From: Eubacteriales bacterium
GTDB taxonomy: Bacteria; Bacillota; Clostridia; Oscillospirales; Acutalibacteraceae
Direction of reading: 5' to 3'
NCBI GenBank assembly: GCA_030533225.1
Contig: JAUNJO010000002.1
Span: 42,174 to 106,173, forward strand
DNA length: 64,000 nt
The notes under the pieces are model-generated. The model did no database searches. It worked only from the letters and a program-made list of their open reading frames with translations, and had not been told where the DNA came from. This document shows, one piece after another, positions 26,778 through 35,834 of this stretch (position 1 is its first letter; each line of letters starts with the position of its first letter). The translations under genes and the position numbers were made by a program.

Positions 26778-27839
26778 ATGGTAAACAAGGAGTTATTCGA
26801 GGCTCTTGCCCTTCTCGAAAAGGAAAAGGGTATTCCCGTGGAGTATATGATTGACCAAATCAAGAGAGCAATCGTGGTTGCCTGCAAAAATCTCTACGGC
26901 AACGAGAATGTGGACATCGTTATGGACCCCGAGAAAAACACCTTCACCGTAAAGCTTATAAAAACAGTTGTAGAAGAGGTGGAGGACGAGACAACAGAGA
27001 TTGCCCTTGAGGACGCAAAGCAGATTTCAAAGCGCGCCGCAGTGGGCAAGGAGCTGGGTATTCCTCTGGACCCCAAGAAGTTCGGCAGAATCGCTGTAAG
27101 TGCCTCCAAGAACGTTATTCACGGCGGTATCCGTGACGGCGAAAAGGGGCAGGCATTGAGAGAGTTCCAGTCCAAGTACAAGGAGCTTTTAACCGCCACA
27201 GTTGAGAGAATCGACCCCAAAACCGGCAACGCAACCCTCAAATTCGGCAAGGCTGAAGCAATACTACCCAGGAGCGAGCAGATTGCCGACGAGATTTTGG
27301 AGGAGGGCGACCTTGTTAAAGTATATGTTGTTGATGTCAAGGCAGGCGACAGAGGTCCCCGTGCCATCATCTCAAGAACTCACCCGGATTTTGTCAGAAA
27401 GATGTTTGAGACAGAAGTGCCCGAAATATTCGACGGCATTGTGGAGATTAAGTCTATCTCCCGTGAGGCAGGCTCCCGCACAAAGATGGCGGTTATCTCA
27501 AACGATGAGGAAATCGACGCAGTAGGTGCCTGTATCGGCACAAGAGGTGCAAGAGTCAACACCATCGTTGAGGAGCTGGGCGGTGAGAAAATCGACATCA
27601 TTGTTTACGATGAAGACCCCCAGAAGTTTATCGCAGCCTCCCTTTCACCTGCTACCGTTCTCTCTGTAGAGCTTGCACAGGACGGCTCCAAGGCTTGTAA
27701 GGTTACCGTTCCCGACGGTCAGCTTTCACTTGCCATCGGCAACAAAGGTCAGAACGCCCGCCTTGCCGCAAAACTCACCGGATGGAAGATTGATATCCGT
27801 CCCGAGAGTGGATTCTTCGGCGAGGACACCGAGGACTGA
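26778..27839 (+). CDS. nusA: Transcription termination/antitermination factor NusA
   Basis: A 353-residue NusA of the shorter Firmicutes type. The N-terminal RNA polymerase-binding domain (1-125) is followed by an S1 domain (about 130-200; GNATLKFGKAEAILP, VYVVDVKAGDRGPRAIISR) and KH1/KH2 domains (GACIGTRGARVNTIVEELGGEKIDII and LAIGNKGQNARLAAKLTGW, each seen in part). It modulates pausing, termination and antitermination. I prefer ATG 26778 over the in-frame ATG 26766, because the AAGGAA site is correctly spaced only for the second. Confidence 0.96.
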   Translation: MVNKELFEALALLEKEKGIPVEYMIDQIKRAIVVACKNLYGNENVDIVMDPEKNTFTVKLIKTVVEEVEDETTEIALEDAKQISKRAAVGKELGIPLDPKKFGRIAVSASKNVIHGGIRDGEKGQALREFQSKYKELLTATVERIDPKTGNATLKFGKAEAILPRSEQIADEILEEGDLVKVYVVDVKAGDRGPRAIISRTHPDFVRKMFETEVPEIFDGIVEIKSISREAGSRTKMAVISNDEEIDAVGACIGTRGARVNTIVEELGGEKIDIIVYDEDPQKFIAASLSPATVLSVELAQDGSKACKVTVPDGQLSLAIGNKGQNARLAAKLTGWKIDIRPESGFFGEDTED

Positions 27840-27874
27840 TTACCGAATAAAAAACACACGAAGGAGGAAACTTT

Positions 27875-28177
27875 GTGAAACAGAGAAAAATTCCCATGCG
27901 CAAATGCACAGGCTGTAACGAGATGAAGCCGAAATCGGAACTCATAAGAGTTGTCAAGGCTCCCGACAAGGTTAACGAGCAGGGTGAGGTAATAGAAAAA
28001 GGCGAAATCTCCCTTGACCTTACCTCGAAAAAGCCCGGCAGAGGCGCTTACATCTGCAAGGATATAAACTGTTTTTTAAGTGCCCGTAAGGCAAAACGCT
28101 TTGAGCGTGCATTCTCTACACAGATTCCCTCCTCGGTTTACGATTCTATGGAGGAGGAGCTTACTAAAAGTGAATGA
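27875..28177 (+). CDS. ylxR: YlxR (DUF448) family RNA-binding protein
   Basis: A 100-residue protein. MRKCTGCNEMKPKSELIRVV at the start holds the CxxC pair of the family and GRGAYICKDINC follows near residue 50. YlxR proteins bind RNA; proposed roles include RNase P interaction and gene regulation. The start is GTG at 27875 behind AAGGAGG. It overlaps ylxQ by eight bases in the conserved nusA-infB operon. Confidence 0.93.
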   Translation: MKQRKIPMRKCTGCNEMKPKSELIRVVKAPDKVNEQGEVIEKGEISLDLTSKKPGRGAYICKDINCFLSARKAKRFERAFSTQIPSSVYDSMEEELTKSE

Positions 28178-28499
28178 CAGGTTACTGTCCCTTTTGGGAC
28201 TCTCAAGAAAAGCAGGGAAGGTGCAAATAGGCTTTGACCCTGTAAAAGACGCCATAGAAACCGGCAAGGCAGAATTGATTTTGACGGCCGCGGATATATC
28301 AGCAAACACCGCCAAGAAAATAAAGGTTGTGGCAGAGGACTTCGGTGTGGAGCTAATCTGCATCAATAGGAGCAAGGAGGAGCTCAGCTTCGCTCTGGGC
28401 AAGACCTGTGCTTTGGTTGCCGTAACCGACAAGGGCTTTTCAAAAAAGCTCAAAGAACTCACCTTGGCAGAGTGTAATGAAGGAGGAAACGATTTATGA
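28170..28499 (+). CDS. ylxQ: L7Ae/L30e-family ribosomal protein YlxQ
   Basis: A 109-residue L7Ae-type protein. [18 protein letters not shown] at the N-terminus is the family signature, followed by [18 protein letters not shown] and the late [15 protein letters not shown]. Members bind kink-turn RNA. The start is GTG at 28170 with GAGGAGG upstream, inside the last codons of ylxR; a longer upstream frame has no such support and does not resemble the family. It overlaps infB by four bases. Confidence 0.92.
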   Translation: MNDRLLSLLGLSRKAGKVQIGFDPVKDAIETGKAELILTAADISANTAKKIKVVAEDFGVELICINRSKEELSFALGKTCALVAVTDKGFSKKLKELTLAECNEGGNDL

Positions 28500-30913
28500 T
28501 AAAATATAAGGTTCATGAGGTGGCAAAGGACTTAGGTGTTCAGAGCAAGGAGGTTGCAGATGTAGTCAGCAAATACTGCGGAACCACCAAGAAATCCATG
28601 ACCGCACTTGATGAGAATGAACTCAATGTAGTCTTTGACTACTTTACTCAGAAGAACAATATGGAGAGCCTGTCCTCTTACTTTGCAGTACGCGACAGAG
28701 CTATTGAAGCAAAAGAGGAAAAGGCAGAAACCGAATCAAAGGCAGAGGAGACTAAGGAAGAAAAGCCTGTAGAGACAAAGAAGGCAGAGAAGAAGCCTGA
28801 GAGCGCAAAAGCACCTGCTAAAGCAGAGAAAAAGTCCGACAGCACAAAACAGGCGGCTAAGGCAGAGGATAAAAAGGCTCCCGCAAAGCAGACAGACAGC
28901 GTACCTGTAGACAATTCGGTTATCAAGAGCAAGCGCAGTGAGGGCAGAGTTATTGACACCCGTTCCAGCTATGTAAATGTTGAGAGATACAACGAGAAAT
29001 ATGACCGTATGGCATACGATAAGGTTAAGTCCGACAGCAATATGTCCAAGGCAAAGCAGAAGATCAATCAGCGTTCACAGCAGCGCGGCAAGCACAGAAG
29101 TGCAAAGCGTGAGACTGAGCAGGAGAGAATGAACCGTATCGCTCAGGAGAGAAAGCAGAAGGCAATCACCATTAAGGTGCCCGACGAGATTACCGTTCAG
29201 GAACTCGCCTTAAGACTTAAGGCAACCGTTGCCGAGGTTATCAAAAAAGCCTTCCTTATGGGCACTATGGTAACTGCAAACGATTCTGTGGATTTTGACA
29301 CCGCCTCCCTTATTGCTATGGAATTTCACGCAAAGGTTGAAAAGGAGATTGTTGTCACTATCGAGGAGAGAATCATCGACGATTCCGCGGATGATGAAGA
29401 AAATCTCCAGGAGCGTGCTCCCGTAGTTGTTGTTATGGGACATGTTGACCACGGCAAAACCTCACTTCTCGACTACATCCGCCATTCGGAAGTTACCGCC
29501 ACCGAGGCAGGCGGCATCACCCAGCACATAGGTGCTTACAGAGTAAATCTTGACGGCAGAGACATAACCTTCCTTGACACCCCCGGACACGAGGCATTTA
29601 CAACAATGCGTCTGAGAGGCGCTCAGGTTACGGATATCGCAATTCTGGTTGTTGCCGCAGACGACGGCATTATGCCTCAGACAGTTGAGGCTATCAATCA
29701 CGCAAAGGCTGCCGGGGTTTCCGTTATTGTTGCCATGAACAAGATGGATAAGCCCGAGGCTAACCCCGACAGAGTAATGCAGCAGCTTACCGAGTATGAG
29801 ATTATTCCCGAGGCCTGGGGCGGTGACACACCCTGTATTCCCGTTTCCGCAAAGACGGGCATGGGCATTGATGAGCTTCTTGAGATGGTGCTCCTCATTG
29901 CCGATATGAAGGAATTAAGGGCAAATCCCGACCGTGCCGCTAAGGGTACGGTTGTTGAGGCCCGTCTTGACAGGGGCAGAGGTCCTATTGCAACTATCCT
30001 TGTTCAGAACGGTACGCTCCGTGTGGGCGACATAGTGGTTGCAGGTACTGCAGTAGGCCGTGTCCGTGCTATGACAAACGAGCGCGGCGAAAAGGTCAAG
30101 GAGGCAGGTCCCTCCGTGCCTGTTGAGATTACAGGCCTTGCAGAAGTACCCTCAGGCGGTGACACCGTAAACGCTGTTTCCGATGAAAGACTTGCCCGTG
30201 AACTTGTAGAGCAGAGAAAGGCACAGCAGAAAGAGGAACTCTTCAACTCCAGAACCAAGGTAAACCTTGACAACCTCTTCGACCAGATGAAGTTAGGCGA
30301 GGTCAAGGAGCTGAAAATCGTTGTTAAGGCAGATGTTCAGGGCTCAGTTGAGGCTGTTCGTCAGTCTCTTGAGAAGCTTTCCAACGAGGAAGTTCGCGTT
30401 GCCTGTATCCACTGCGGTGTCGGTGCGGTCAACGAGTCCGATGTTATGCTTGCCAACGCTTCAAACGCCATTATTGTAGGCTTCAATGTCCGTCCCGATT
30501 CGGTTGCCGCAGTGAATGCGGAGCGTGACGGGGTTGACATGAGAATGTACACCATTATCTACGACTGCATCGAAGAGATTGAGTCTGCTATGAAGGGTAT
30601 GCTTGCTCCCAAGAAGCGTGAGGTACAGCTGGGTACTGCCGAGTGCCGTAATGTCATCAAAATTAAGTCCGTGGGCACAATTGCAGGCTCCTATGTTAAG
30701 AACGGCAAGATTCAGAGAAACGCTTTAGTAAGAGTTGTCCGTGACGGTATCATCATTGCCGAGGACACCATTGCCTCCCTCCAGAGATTTAAGGATGCCG
30801 TCAAGGAAGTTTCCGAGGGCTACGAGTGCGGTATTGGACTTGAGAGATTCTCCGACCTTAAGGAAGGGGATATCTTTGAGGCATATATTATTGAAGAGTA
30901 TCGTGAGGACTGA
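28496..30913 (+). CDS. infB: Translation initiation factor IF-2
   Basis: An 805-residue IF-2. An N-terminal IF2N fold (1-60) is followed by a Lys/Glu/Ala-rich linker (about 75-145) and a second IF2N-like domain near 225-275. The GTPase domain carries [28 protein letters not shown] and NKMDKP. Domains II, III and the C-terminal fMet-tRNA-binding domain complete the protein. It positions initiator tRNA on the 30S subunit. AAGGAGG precedes the ATG. Confidence 0.98.
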   Translation: MIKYKVHEVAKDLGVQSKEVADVVSKYCGTTKKSMTALDENELNVVFDYFTQKNNMESLSSYFAVRDRAIEAKEEKAETESKAEETKEEKPVETKKAEKKPESAKAPAKAEKKSDSTKQAAKAEDKKAPAKQTDSVPVDNSVIKSKRSEGRVIDTRSSYVNVERYNEKYDRMAYDKVKSDSNMSKAKQKINQRSQQRGKHRSAKRETEQERMNRIAQERKQKAITIKVPDEITVQELALRLKATVAEVIKKAFLMGTMVTANDSVDFDTASLIAMEFHAKVEKEIVVTIEERIIDDSADDEENLQERAPVVVVMGHVDHGKTSLLDYIRHSEVTATEAGGITQHIGAYRVNLDGRDITFLDTPGHEAFTTMRLRGAQVTDIAILVVAADDGIMPQTVEAINHAKAAGVSVIVAMNKMDKPEANPDRVMQQLTEYEIIPEAWGGDTPCIPVSAKTGMGIDELLEMVLLIADMKELRANPDRAAKGTVVEARLDRGRGPIATILVQNGTLRVGDIVVAGTAVGRVRAMTNERGEKVKEAGPSVPVEITGLAEVPSGGDTVNAVSDERLARELVEQRKAQQKEELFNSRTKVNLDNLFDQMKLGEVKELKIVVKADVQGSVEAVRQSLEKLSNEEVRVACIHCGVGAVNESDVMLANASNAIIVGFNVRPDSVAAVNAERDGVDMRMYTIIYDCIEEIESAMKGMLAPKKREVQLGTAECRNVIKIKSVGTIAGSYVKNGKIQRNALVRVVRDGIIIAEDTIASLQRFKDAVKEVSEGYECGIGLERFSDLKEGDIFEAYIIEEYRED

Positions 30914-30915
30914 TA

Positions 30916-31299
30916 ATGGCTAATCATAAGCTGAGTAGAACCACAGAAGATATAAAAAGAGAGCTCACGGCAATTTTCCGTGAGCTCAAAGACCCGAGAG
31001 TTACAGGTGCGTTTGTCTCCATTATCCGTGTAGAGGTCACAAACGACCTTTCCTACTGCACAGTATATATCAGCGCTATAGAGGGCATGGACAAGGCACA
31101 GCAGGCGGTCAAAGGACTGAAAAACGCCTCCGGATTCATACGCTCCGAACTTGCAAAGAGACTCTCGATTCGCCATGTCCCTGCACTTATCTTTAAGGCA
31201 ACCGACTCTATTGAATATTCCGCTTCTATTTCGAAAATCCTCAGCGATTTGGAGAAGAAGAAACCTCATACGGAAGATGGGGAGGCAGAGAATGACTGA
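30916..31299 (+). CDS. rbfA: Ribosome-binding factor A
   Basis: A 127-residue RbfA with the KH-type fold: ELTAIFRELKDPRVTGAFVSII near the N-terminus (LKDPRV signature), DLSYCTVYISAIEG in the middle and SIRHVPALIFKATDSIEYSASI toward the end. It is a cold-adaptation and 16S 5'-end maturation factor for the 30S subunit. It starts three bases after the infB stop and overlaps nrnA by eight bases. The short tail is acidic. Confidence 0.95.
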   Translation: MANHKLSRTTEDIKRELTAIFRELKDPRVTGAFVSIIRVEVTNDLSYCTVYISAIEGMDKAQQAVKGLKNASGFIRSELAKRLSIRHVPALIFKATDSIEYSASISKILSDLEKKKPHTEDGEAEND

Positions 31300-32233
31300 C
31301 CTGAAAACAGTTGCGGAGATTCTGAGGGCGCAGGACAACATCGAAATACTCACCCACCACTATCCCGACGGCGACACCTTAGGTTCTGCTTACGCACTTT
31401 GCCTTGCGCTTCAGAGCATGGGCAAAAATGCAAGGGTAGTTACAAGCGGAATTGTGGCTCACAAGTACGATTACCTTAAGAGCAGTATGCAGATGCAGAT
31501 TTTTGAGGCAGAGTTTGTTGTGAGCGTAGATGTTGCCGCGGCAACACTGCTGGGTGATAATCAAAGAGAGTACGAGGATAAAATCGACCTCTGCATTGAC
31601 CACCACGGCACAAACTCTCTGGAGGCCCGTCACATCTATGTTGAGGCCGATGCCGCCGCAGCCGCAGAGATTATCTACGCTTTGATTATTGAGATGGGCG
31701 TTGTGATTACTCCCGAGATTGCAAACTGCATCTACACAGGTATATCTACGGATACAGGCTGTTTCCGCTATACGAACACAACCCCCCGCACGCACAGAAT
31801 CGCCGCAGAGCTTATGAGTCTTAGGGCCGACTGGCAGAAAGTCAATGCAAAAATGTTTGAGATAAAGTCCCGTGAACAGCTCCGTTTGGAGCGTATGGTT
31901 TACCGCACCCTGGATTACTTCTGCGACGGAAAGGTGGCACTTATCTACACCACTATGGACATGCTCAAGGACGCGGGCATCCGTGATGACGAGGTGGAGG
32001 GACTTGCCTCTATCCCAAAATCCATCGAGGGTGTGCTTTTGGGCATTACCATGCGTGAGAAAGAGGATGGCTCTTTCAAGATTTCGGTTCGCTCGAACGA
32101 AGGTGCAAACGCTGCAGAGTTCTGCGGACTTTTCGGCGGCGGCGGACATCCTGCGGCTGCAGGCTGTACGGTTTTCGGCGATCTCGACACAGTTCGTGAA
32201 AGGCTTATAAGTGCCGCCAAGGGAATTTTATGA
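31292..32233 (+). CDS. nrnA: DHH/DHHA1 phosphoesterase, NrnA-type oligoribonuclease/pAp phosphatase
   Basis: A 313-residue DHH-family protein. Metal-binding motifs are visible: THHYPDGDTLGSAYAL near residue 22, VSVDVA near 78, LCIDHHGTN near 98 and GISTDTGCFRYTNTTP near 150. The DHHA1 domain ends with GGGGHPAAAGC near residue 288. Related enzymes degrade short RNAs and dephosphorylate 3'-phosphoadenosine-5'-phosphate, a sulfur-assimilation by-product. ATG 31292 is supported by GGAGGCAG upstream. It sits between rbfA and truB in the operon, a common position in Firmicutes. Confidence 0.92.
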   Translation: MTDLKTVAEILRAQDNIEILTHHYPDGDTLGSAYALCLALQSMGKNARVVTSGIVAHKYDYLKSSMQMQIFEAEFVVSVDVAAATLLGDNQREYEDKIDLCIDHHGTNSLEARHIYVEADAAAAAEIIYALIIEMGVVITPEIANCIYTGISTDTGCFRYTNTTPRTHRIAAELMSLRADWQKVNAKMFEIKSREQLRLERMVYRTLDYFCDGKVALIYTTMDMLKDAGIRDDEVEGLASIPKSIEGVLLGITMREKEDGSFKISVRSNEGANAAEFCGLFGGGGHPAAAGCTVFGDLDTVRERLISAAKGIL

Positions 32234-33147
32234 ACGGTGTAATTGTAATTAACAAACCCATGGAGTTTACCTCCTTTGATGTGGTGGCGGTTGTGAGAAA
32301 GGCACTTAACACCAAGAAGGTGGGGCACTGCGGTACCCTCGACCCCAACGCCACAGGGGTTTTGCCGGTGCTTGTAGGCAGGGCGGTAAAGGCTCAGGAT
32401 ATACTCCCAAACCACGATAAATCCTATGTTGCCACATTCAGACTGGGGGTTGTGACCGACACTCTCGACATTTGGGGCAAGGTGCAAAAAGAGGAAAAAA
32501 CCTCGGTAAAAAAGGCAGAGCTTCTGAGCGAGCTGCAGAAATTTAGGGGAGAAACAGAGCAAATTCCTCCCATGTTTTCCGCAGTCAAGGTTGACGGAAA
32601 GCGCCTTTATGACTTGGCGCGTGAGGGCAAAGAGGTCAAAAGAGAGGCAAGGAAAATCACCGTATACGATTTACGGCTTTTGGAGTTTGACGAGGACACT
32701 CAGGAGGGAAAACTCTATGTTTCCTGCTCAAAGGGCACTTATATCCGCACCCTCATTGACGACATTGCAAAGTGCGTCTGCATAGGCGGAACAATGACCT
32801 CCCTTGTGAGGGACAGTGCCTGCGGATTTTCTCTTGAGAGTGCAATCACCTTAGAGGAGCTTAAAGCTCTTTGCGAAAAAGGTTGTGCAGAGGAGAAAAT
32901 TCTCCCCACAGAGAGCCTTTTCACCGCTTACAAAGAGGTGTTTGTATCGCCTCTCCAGGCAAAGAGGTTTGCAAACGGCGGTACACTTGATGCCCGGCGG
33001 ATAAAGGAAATTCCTACGCTTTCACAGGGAGAGATTCTCAGGGTAAAGTGCATGGAGAAAGACTTTTGGGCACTTGGCAGGTATTTTCCCGATACGAAGG
33101 AGATAAAGGTCTACAAGCAGTTTTGCGACTTCACAGACGCAAATTAA
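32230..33147 (+). CDS. truB: tRNA pseudouridine(55) synthase TruB
   Basis: A 305-residue TruB. Motif II with the catalytic Asp is GTLDPNATGVLPVLVGRA near residue 36, KSYVATFRLGVVTDTLD follows near 75, PMFSAVKVDGKRLYDLAR lies near 115 and CSKGTYIRTLIDDIA near 170. A C-terminal PUA-like extension completes the protein. It makes Psi55 in the T-loop of tRNAs. Its ATG overlaps the nrnA stop (ATGA). It is the last gene of this operon; ribF, often next in Firmicutes, is absent here. Confidence 0.96.
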   Translation: MNGVIVINKPMEFTSFDVVAVVRKALNTKKVGHCGTLDPNATGVLPVLVGRAVKAQDILPNHDKSYVATFRLGVVTDTLDIWGKVQKEEKTSVKKAELLSELQKFRGETEQIPPMFSAVKVDGKRLYDLAREGKEVKREARKITVYDLRLLEFDEDTQEGKLYVSCSKGTYIRTLIDDIAKCVCIGGTMTSLVRDSACGFSLESAITLEELKALCEKGCAEEKILPTESLFTAYKEVFVSPLQAKRFANGGTLDARRIKEIPTLSQGEILRVKCMEKDFWALGRYFPDTKEIKVYKQFCDFTDAN

Positions 33148-33169
33148 ATCATAAAGAAATGCTGAAAAG

Positions 33170-33206
33170 AACTGATTTCGCGCCTGCGAGGTCAGTTTTG
33201 TTTTTG
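33170..33206 (+). terminator. Terminator of the rimP-truB operon
   Basis: AACTGA (33170-33175) and TCAGTT (33192-33197), with an inner TCGC/GCGA stem, are followed by TTGTTTTT. It lies 22 bp after truB. An outer pair GCTGAAAA / TTTTCAGC surrounds it. Confidence 0.75.
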
Positions 33207-33326
33207 CGGGAGTTTTCAGCGCTTTTTGTGAGGGTTTGTCCGGAGAGAAAATTGCCTTATAGGTGAGCAATCTCAAAGGCGAATTATCTGAAAAGATAAG
33301 TTATCGAAAAAAATTCAAAAATTCTC

Positions 33327-33355
33327 TTGACAAAGGGATTGTTTGGCTGTATAAT
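33327..33355 (+). promoter_or_regulatory. Consensus promoter of the metY-cysK-rrf2 operon
   Basis: TTGACA (33327-33332), 17 bp and TATAAT (33350-33355) match the vegetative consensus perfectly. The promoter lies 209 bp upstream of metY, leaving a leader of about 200 nt. Such a strong promoter usually needs a repressor or attenuator, both of which are suggested downstream. Confidence 0.88.
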
Positions 33356-33365
33356 CTTTCCAGCA

Positions 33366-33378
33366 TACCAAGTTGGTA
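33366..33378. promoter_or_regulatory. Palindromic operator candidate at the transcription start
   Basis: TACCAA-G-TTGGTA is a perfect 13-bp palindrome starting 11 bp after the -10 box, so it covers the expected first transcribed bases. A half-site TACCAA recurs at 33532-33537. The same operon ends with an Rrf2-type regulator gene, so autoregulation through this site is a reasonable inference. It is not proven that the regulator binds here. Confidence 0.5.
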
Positions 33379-33400
33379 GGTAAATAACCGGAAAGGCGGG

Positions 33401-33505
33401 ATGCTTGTGTTCAACACAACCGATTTATCCGTAAGAAAAATATATTTTGAGGTACTTGTCCGTGCCAATTTCAGATTCGGGCGAATGTGTTGTGAGACTA
33501 TTTAA
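33401..33505 (+). CDS. Putative Cys-codon leader peptide (34 residues)
   Basis: ATG 33401 opens a 34-codon frame ending TAA 33503-33505, within the leader of metY-cysK-rrf2. The peptide starts MLVFNTTDLS and ends RMCCETI, with two adjacent TGT codons at 33488-33493. The ribosome binding site is only fair (GGAAAGG ending five bases before ATG). The Cys codons sit in the 5' arm of hairpin P2 (33485-33494 with 33523-33532). An outer stem P1 pairs TTTCAGATTC (33469-33478) with GAATCTGAAA (33541-33550), the latter adjoining the metY ribosome binding site. This arrangement suggests cysteine-responsive control by ribosome stalling. No homologue is recognised; translation is inferred. Confidence 0.5.
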   Translation: MLVFNTTDLSVRKIYFEVLVRANFRFGRMCCETI

Positions 33506-33550
33506 CACCGTACATACCTAAACACATCACATACCAAAATGAATCTGAAA
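33469..33550 (+). promoter_or_regulatory. Structured leader segment in front of metY
   Basis: Outer stem: 10 bp perfect (33469-33478 with 33541-33550). Inner stem: 33485-33494 with 33523-33532, nine pairs and one T-T mismatch, capped by 28 bases. The outer 3' arm overlaps AAAGGA, the start of the metY ribosome binding site. The element does not match the SAM-I, SAM-II or T-box consensus. Confidence 0.55.
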
Positions 33551-33563
33551 GGAAGAAATAACT

Positions 33564-34847
33564 ATGTCAGAATATAAATTTGAAACACTCCAGCTCCATG
33601 TGGGACAGGAGGCCCCCGACAGCGCAACCGATTCCCGGGCTGTTCCGATTTACCAAACCACCTCTTATGTTTTTCATAACAGCGAACATGCGGCGGCACG
33701 CTTTAATCTCACCGATTCGGGAAATATCTACGGAAGACTCACCAACTCCACCCAAGAGGTACTTGAAAAGCGTGTGGCAGCCCTCGAGGGCGGCACAGCG
33801 GCTTTGGCGGTTGCCTCCGGCGCGGCGGCTATTGCTTATACCGTAGAGGCTTTGGCTCAGGCCGGTGACCATATTGTCGCACAGAAAACCATTTACGGCG
33901 GCAGCTACAATCTTCTTGCGCATACCCTTGCTGCTTACGGAATCGAAACCACCTTTGTGGATGTTCACAATCACTCTGAAATCGAAAACGCAATCAGGGA
34001 AAACACAAAGGCAATTTATCTTGAAACCCTGGGAAACCCCAACAGCGACATTCCCGATATTGACGCCATTGCTCAAATCGCACACCGTCACGGTCTGCCC
34101 CTCGTAATTGACAATACCTTCGGCACTCCTTATCTCATCAGACCCATTGAGCACGGCGCAGATATTGTTGTTCACTCGGCAACAAAGTTTTTGGGCGGCC
34201 ACGGAACAACCCTTGGCGGAATAATTGTGGATTCCGGCAATTTTGATTGGGCAAACAGCGAAAAGTATCCGCAAATTTCAAAGGCTAACCCGAGCTATCA
34301 CGGTGTATCCTTTACCGACGCCGCGGGCAAAGCCGCCTTTGTCACATATATTCGGGCAATTCTTTTGCGTGACACGGGAGCCGCTATTTCACCCTTTAAT
34401 GCTTTTCTGCTTTTGCAGGGAATTGAAACCTTGTCCCTGCGTATTGAAAGACATGCGGAAAATACTAAAAAAGTAGTGGAATATCTTGCAAATCATCCAC
34501 AGGTGGAAAAGGTAAATCACCCGAGCCTCGAGCATCATCCCCAGCACGAATTGTACAAGAGGTATTTCCCAAACGGCGGAGCCTCCATATTTACCTTTGA
34601 AATAAAGGGCGGAAAAGAGCAGGCGTGGAAATTTATTGACAACCTGAAGATATTTTCACTTCTTGCCAATGTGGCGGATGTAAAAAGCCTTGTAATTCAC
34701 CCTGCTTCAACCACTCATTCACAGCTTACAAAGAAAGAACTGGAGGAGCAGGGCATAAAGGAGAACACAATCCGTCTTTCTGTGGGAACAGAGCATATAG
34801 ATGATATTATAAACGATTTGGAGAACGGCTTTAAGGTGTTGAATTAA
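33564..34847 (+). CDS. metY: O-acetylhomoserine sulfhydrylase / aminocarboxypropyltransferase
   Basis: A 427-residue PLP enzyme of the Cys/Met metabolism family. The start is METLQLHVG-like (YKFETLQLHVGQEAPDSATDSRAVPIYQTTSY, seen in part). YGRLTNSTQEVLEKRVAALEGG lies near residue 57 and the PLP-lysine segment VHSATKFLGGHGTTLGG near residue 205. It converts O-acetylhomoserine plus sulfide to homocysteine; members may also use other acceptors. It is the first gene of the metY-cysK-rrf2 operon, 13 bp ahead of cysK. A second MetY paralog lies at 48.9-50.2 kb. Confidence 0.93.
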   Translation: MSEYKFETLQLHVGQEAPDSATDSRAVPIYQTTSYVFHNSEHAAARFNLTDSGNIYGRLTNSTQEVLEKRVAALEGGTAALAVASGAAAIAYTVEALAQAGDHIVAQKTIYGGSYNLLAHTLAAYGIETTFVDVHNHSEIENAIRENTKAIYLETLGNPNSDIPDIDAIAQIAHRHGLPLVIDNTFGTPYLIRPIEHGADIVVHSATKFLGGHGTTLGGIIVDSGNFDWANSEKYPQISKANPSYHGVSFTDAAGKAAFVTYIRAILLRDTGAAISPFNAFLLLQGIETLSLRIERHAENTKKVVEYLANHPQVEKVNHPSLEHHPQHELYKRYFPNGGASIFTFEIKGGKEQAWKFIDNLKIFSLLANVADVKSLVIHPASTTHSQLTKKELEEQGIKENTIRLSVGTEHIDDIINDLENGFKVLN

Positions 34848-34860
34848 GGAGGAATAAGCT

Positions 34861-35793
34861 ATGCCGAAAATATATAAATCTGCCGATGAATTAATCGGAA
34901 AGACACCCCTGCTTGAACTCACCCATATAGAGAAAGAATATAACCTGCAGGCAAAAATTCTTGCAAAGCTTGAGTATTTTAATCCGGCGGGTTCTGTGAA
35001 GGACCGAATAGCAAAATCCATGATTGATGATGCCGAAAGAAAGGGCCTGCTGAAAGAAGGCTCAACAATTATAGAGCCTACCTCGGGAAATACAGGTATC
35101 GGTCTTGCATCGGTGGCGGCGGCAAGAGGTTATAAAATCATTATTGTAATGCCGGAAACCATGTCGGTGGAGCGCCGTCAGCTGATGAAAGCCTATGGTG
35201 CGGAGCTGGTGCTTACCGAGGGAAGTCTCGGAATGAAGGGCGCTATCGAGAAAGCCGAAGAATTATCGAAGGAAATCCCTAACAGCTTTGTTGCCGGTCA
35301 GTTCGTAAATCCTGCAAATCCCCGGATTCACCGGGAAACCACCGGCCCTGAAATATGGGAGGATACAGACGGACTGGTGGATGTTTTTGTTGCAGGAGTG
35401 GGCACAGGCGGAACAATCACAGGAGTCGGACAGTATTTGAAGTCGCAAAATCAAAATATTAAAGTTGTTGCCGTTGAGCCGAAAAGCTCCCCTGTACTTT
35501 CTGCCGGGGTTTCGGGAGCACACAAAATTCAGGGAATCGGTGCAGGCTTCGTCCCCGAGGTGCTTGACACAACTGTTTATGACGAAATAATTACCGTGGA
35601 AAACGAAGACGCTTTTACCTTTGGCAGACTCGTGGGCAGAAAAGAGGGTGTTCTTGTGGGAATTTCCTCGGGCGCTGCGGTCTATGCCGCTATTGAGCTT
35701 GCAAAACGCGAGGAAAACAAAGGCAAAAATATAGTAGTGCTTTTGCCCGACACCGGAGACAGATACCTGTCCACACCTTTGTTCGCACAGTAA
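34861..35793 (+). CDS. cysK: Cysteine synthase A (O-acetylserine sulfhydrylase)
   Basis: A 310-residue fold-type II PLP enzyme. [16 protein letters not shown] near residue 40 holds the PLP-binding Lys, [10 protein letters not shown] near residue 68 binds substrate, [10 protein letters not shown] near residue 178 binds the PLP phosphate and [12 protein letters not shown] lies near residue 263. It makes cysteine from O-acetylserine and sulfide. It sits between metY and the Rrf2 regulator, consistent with a sulfur-assimilation operon. AAGGAGG precedes the start. Confidence 0.96.
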   Translation: MPKIYKSADELIGKTPLLELTHIEKEYNLQAKILAKLEYFNPAGSVKDRIAKSMIDDAERKGLLKEGSTIIEPTSGNTGIGLASVAAARGYKIIIVMPETMSVERRQLMKAYGAELVLTEGSLGMKGAIEKAEELSKEIPNSFVAGQFVNPANPRIHRETTGPEIWEDTDGLVDVFVAGVGTGGTITGVGQYLKSQNQNIKVVAVEPKSSPVLSAGVSGAHKIQGIGAGFVPEVLDTTVYDEIITVENEDAFTFGRLVGRKEGVLVGISSGAAVYAAIELAKREENKGKNIVVLLPDTGDRYLSTPLFAQ

Positions 35794-35834
35794 AGCCCAC
35801 ACCGCTACCATGTATTTTTGAAGGAGATGAAACC

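Noticed and set aside
33356-33563. SAM riboswitch in the metY-cysK leader
   Set aside because: The conserved S-box core and kink-turn segments are not present, and the pairing pattern (P1 and P2 only) does not fit SAM-I, SAM-II or SMK.
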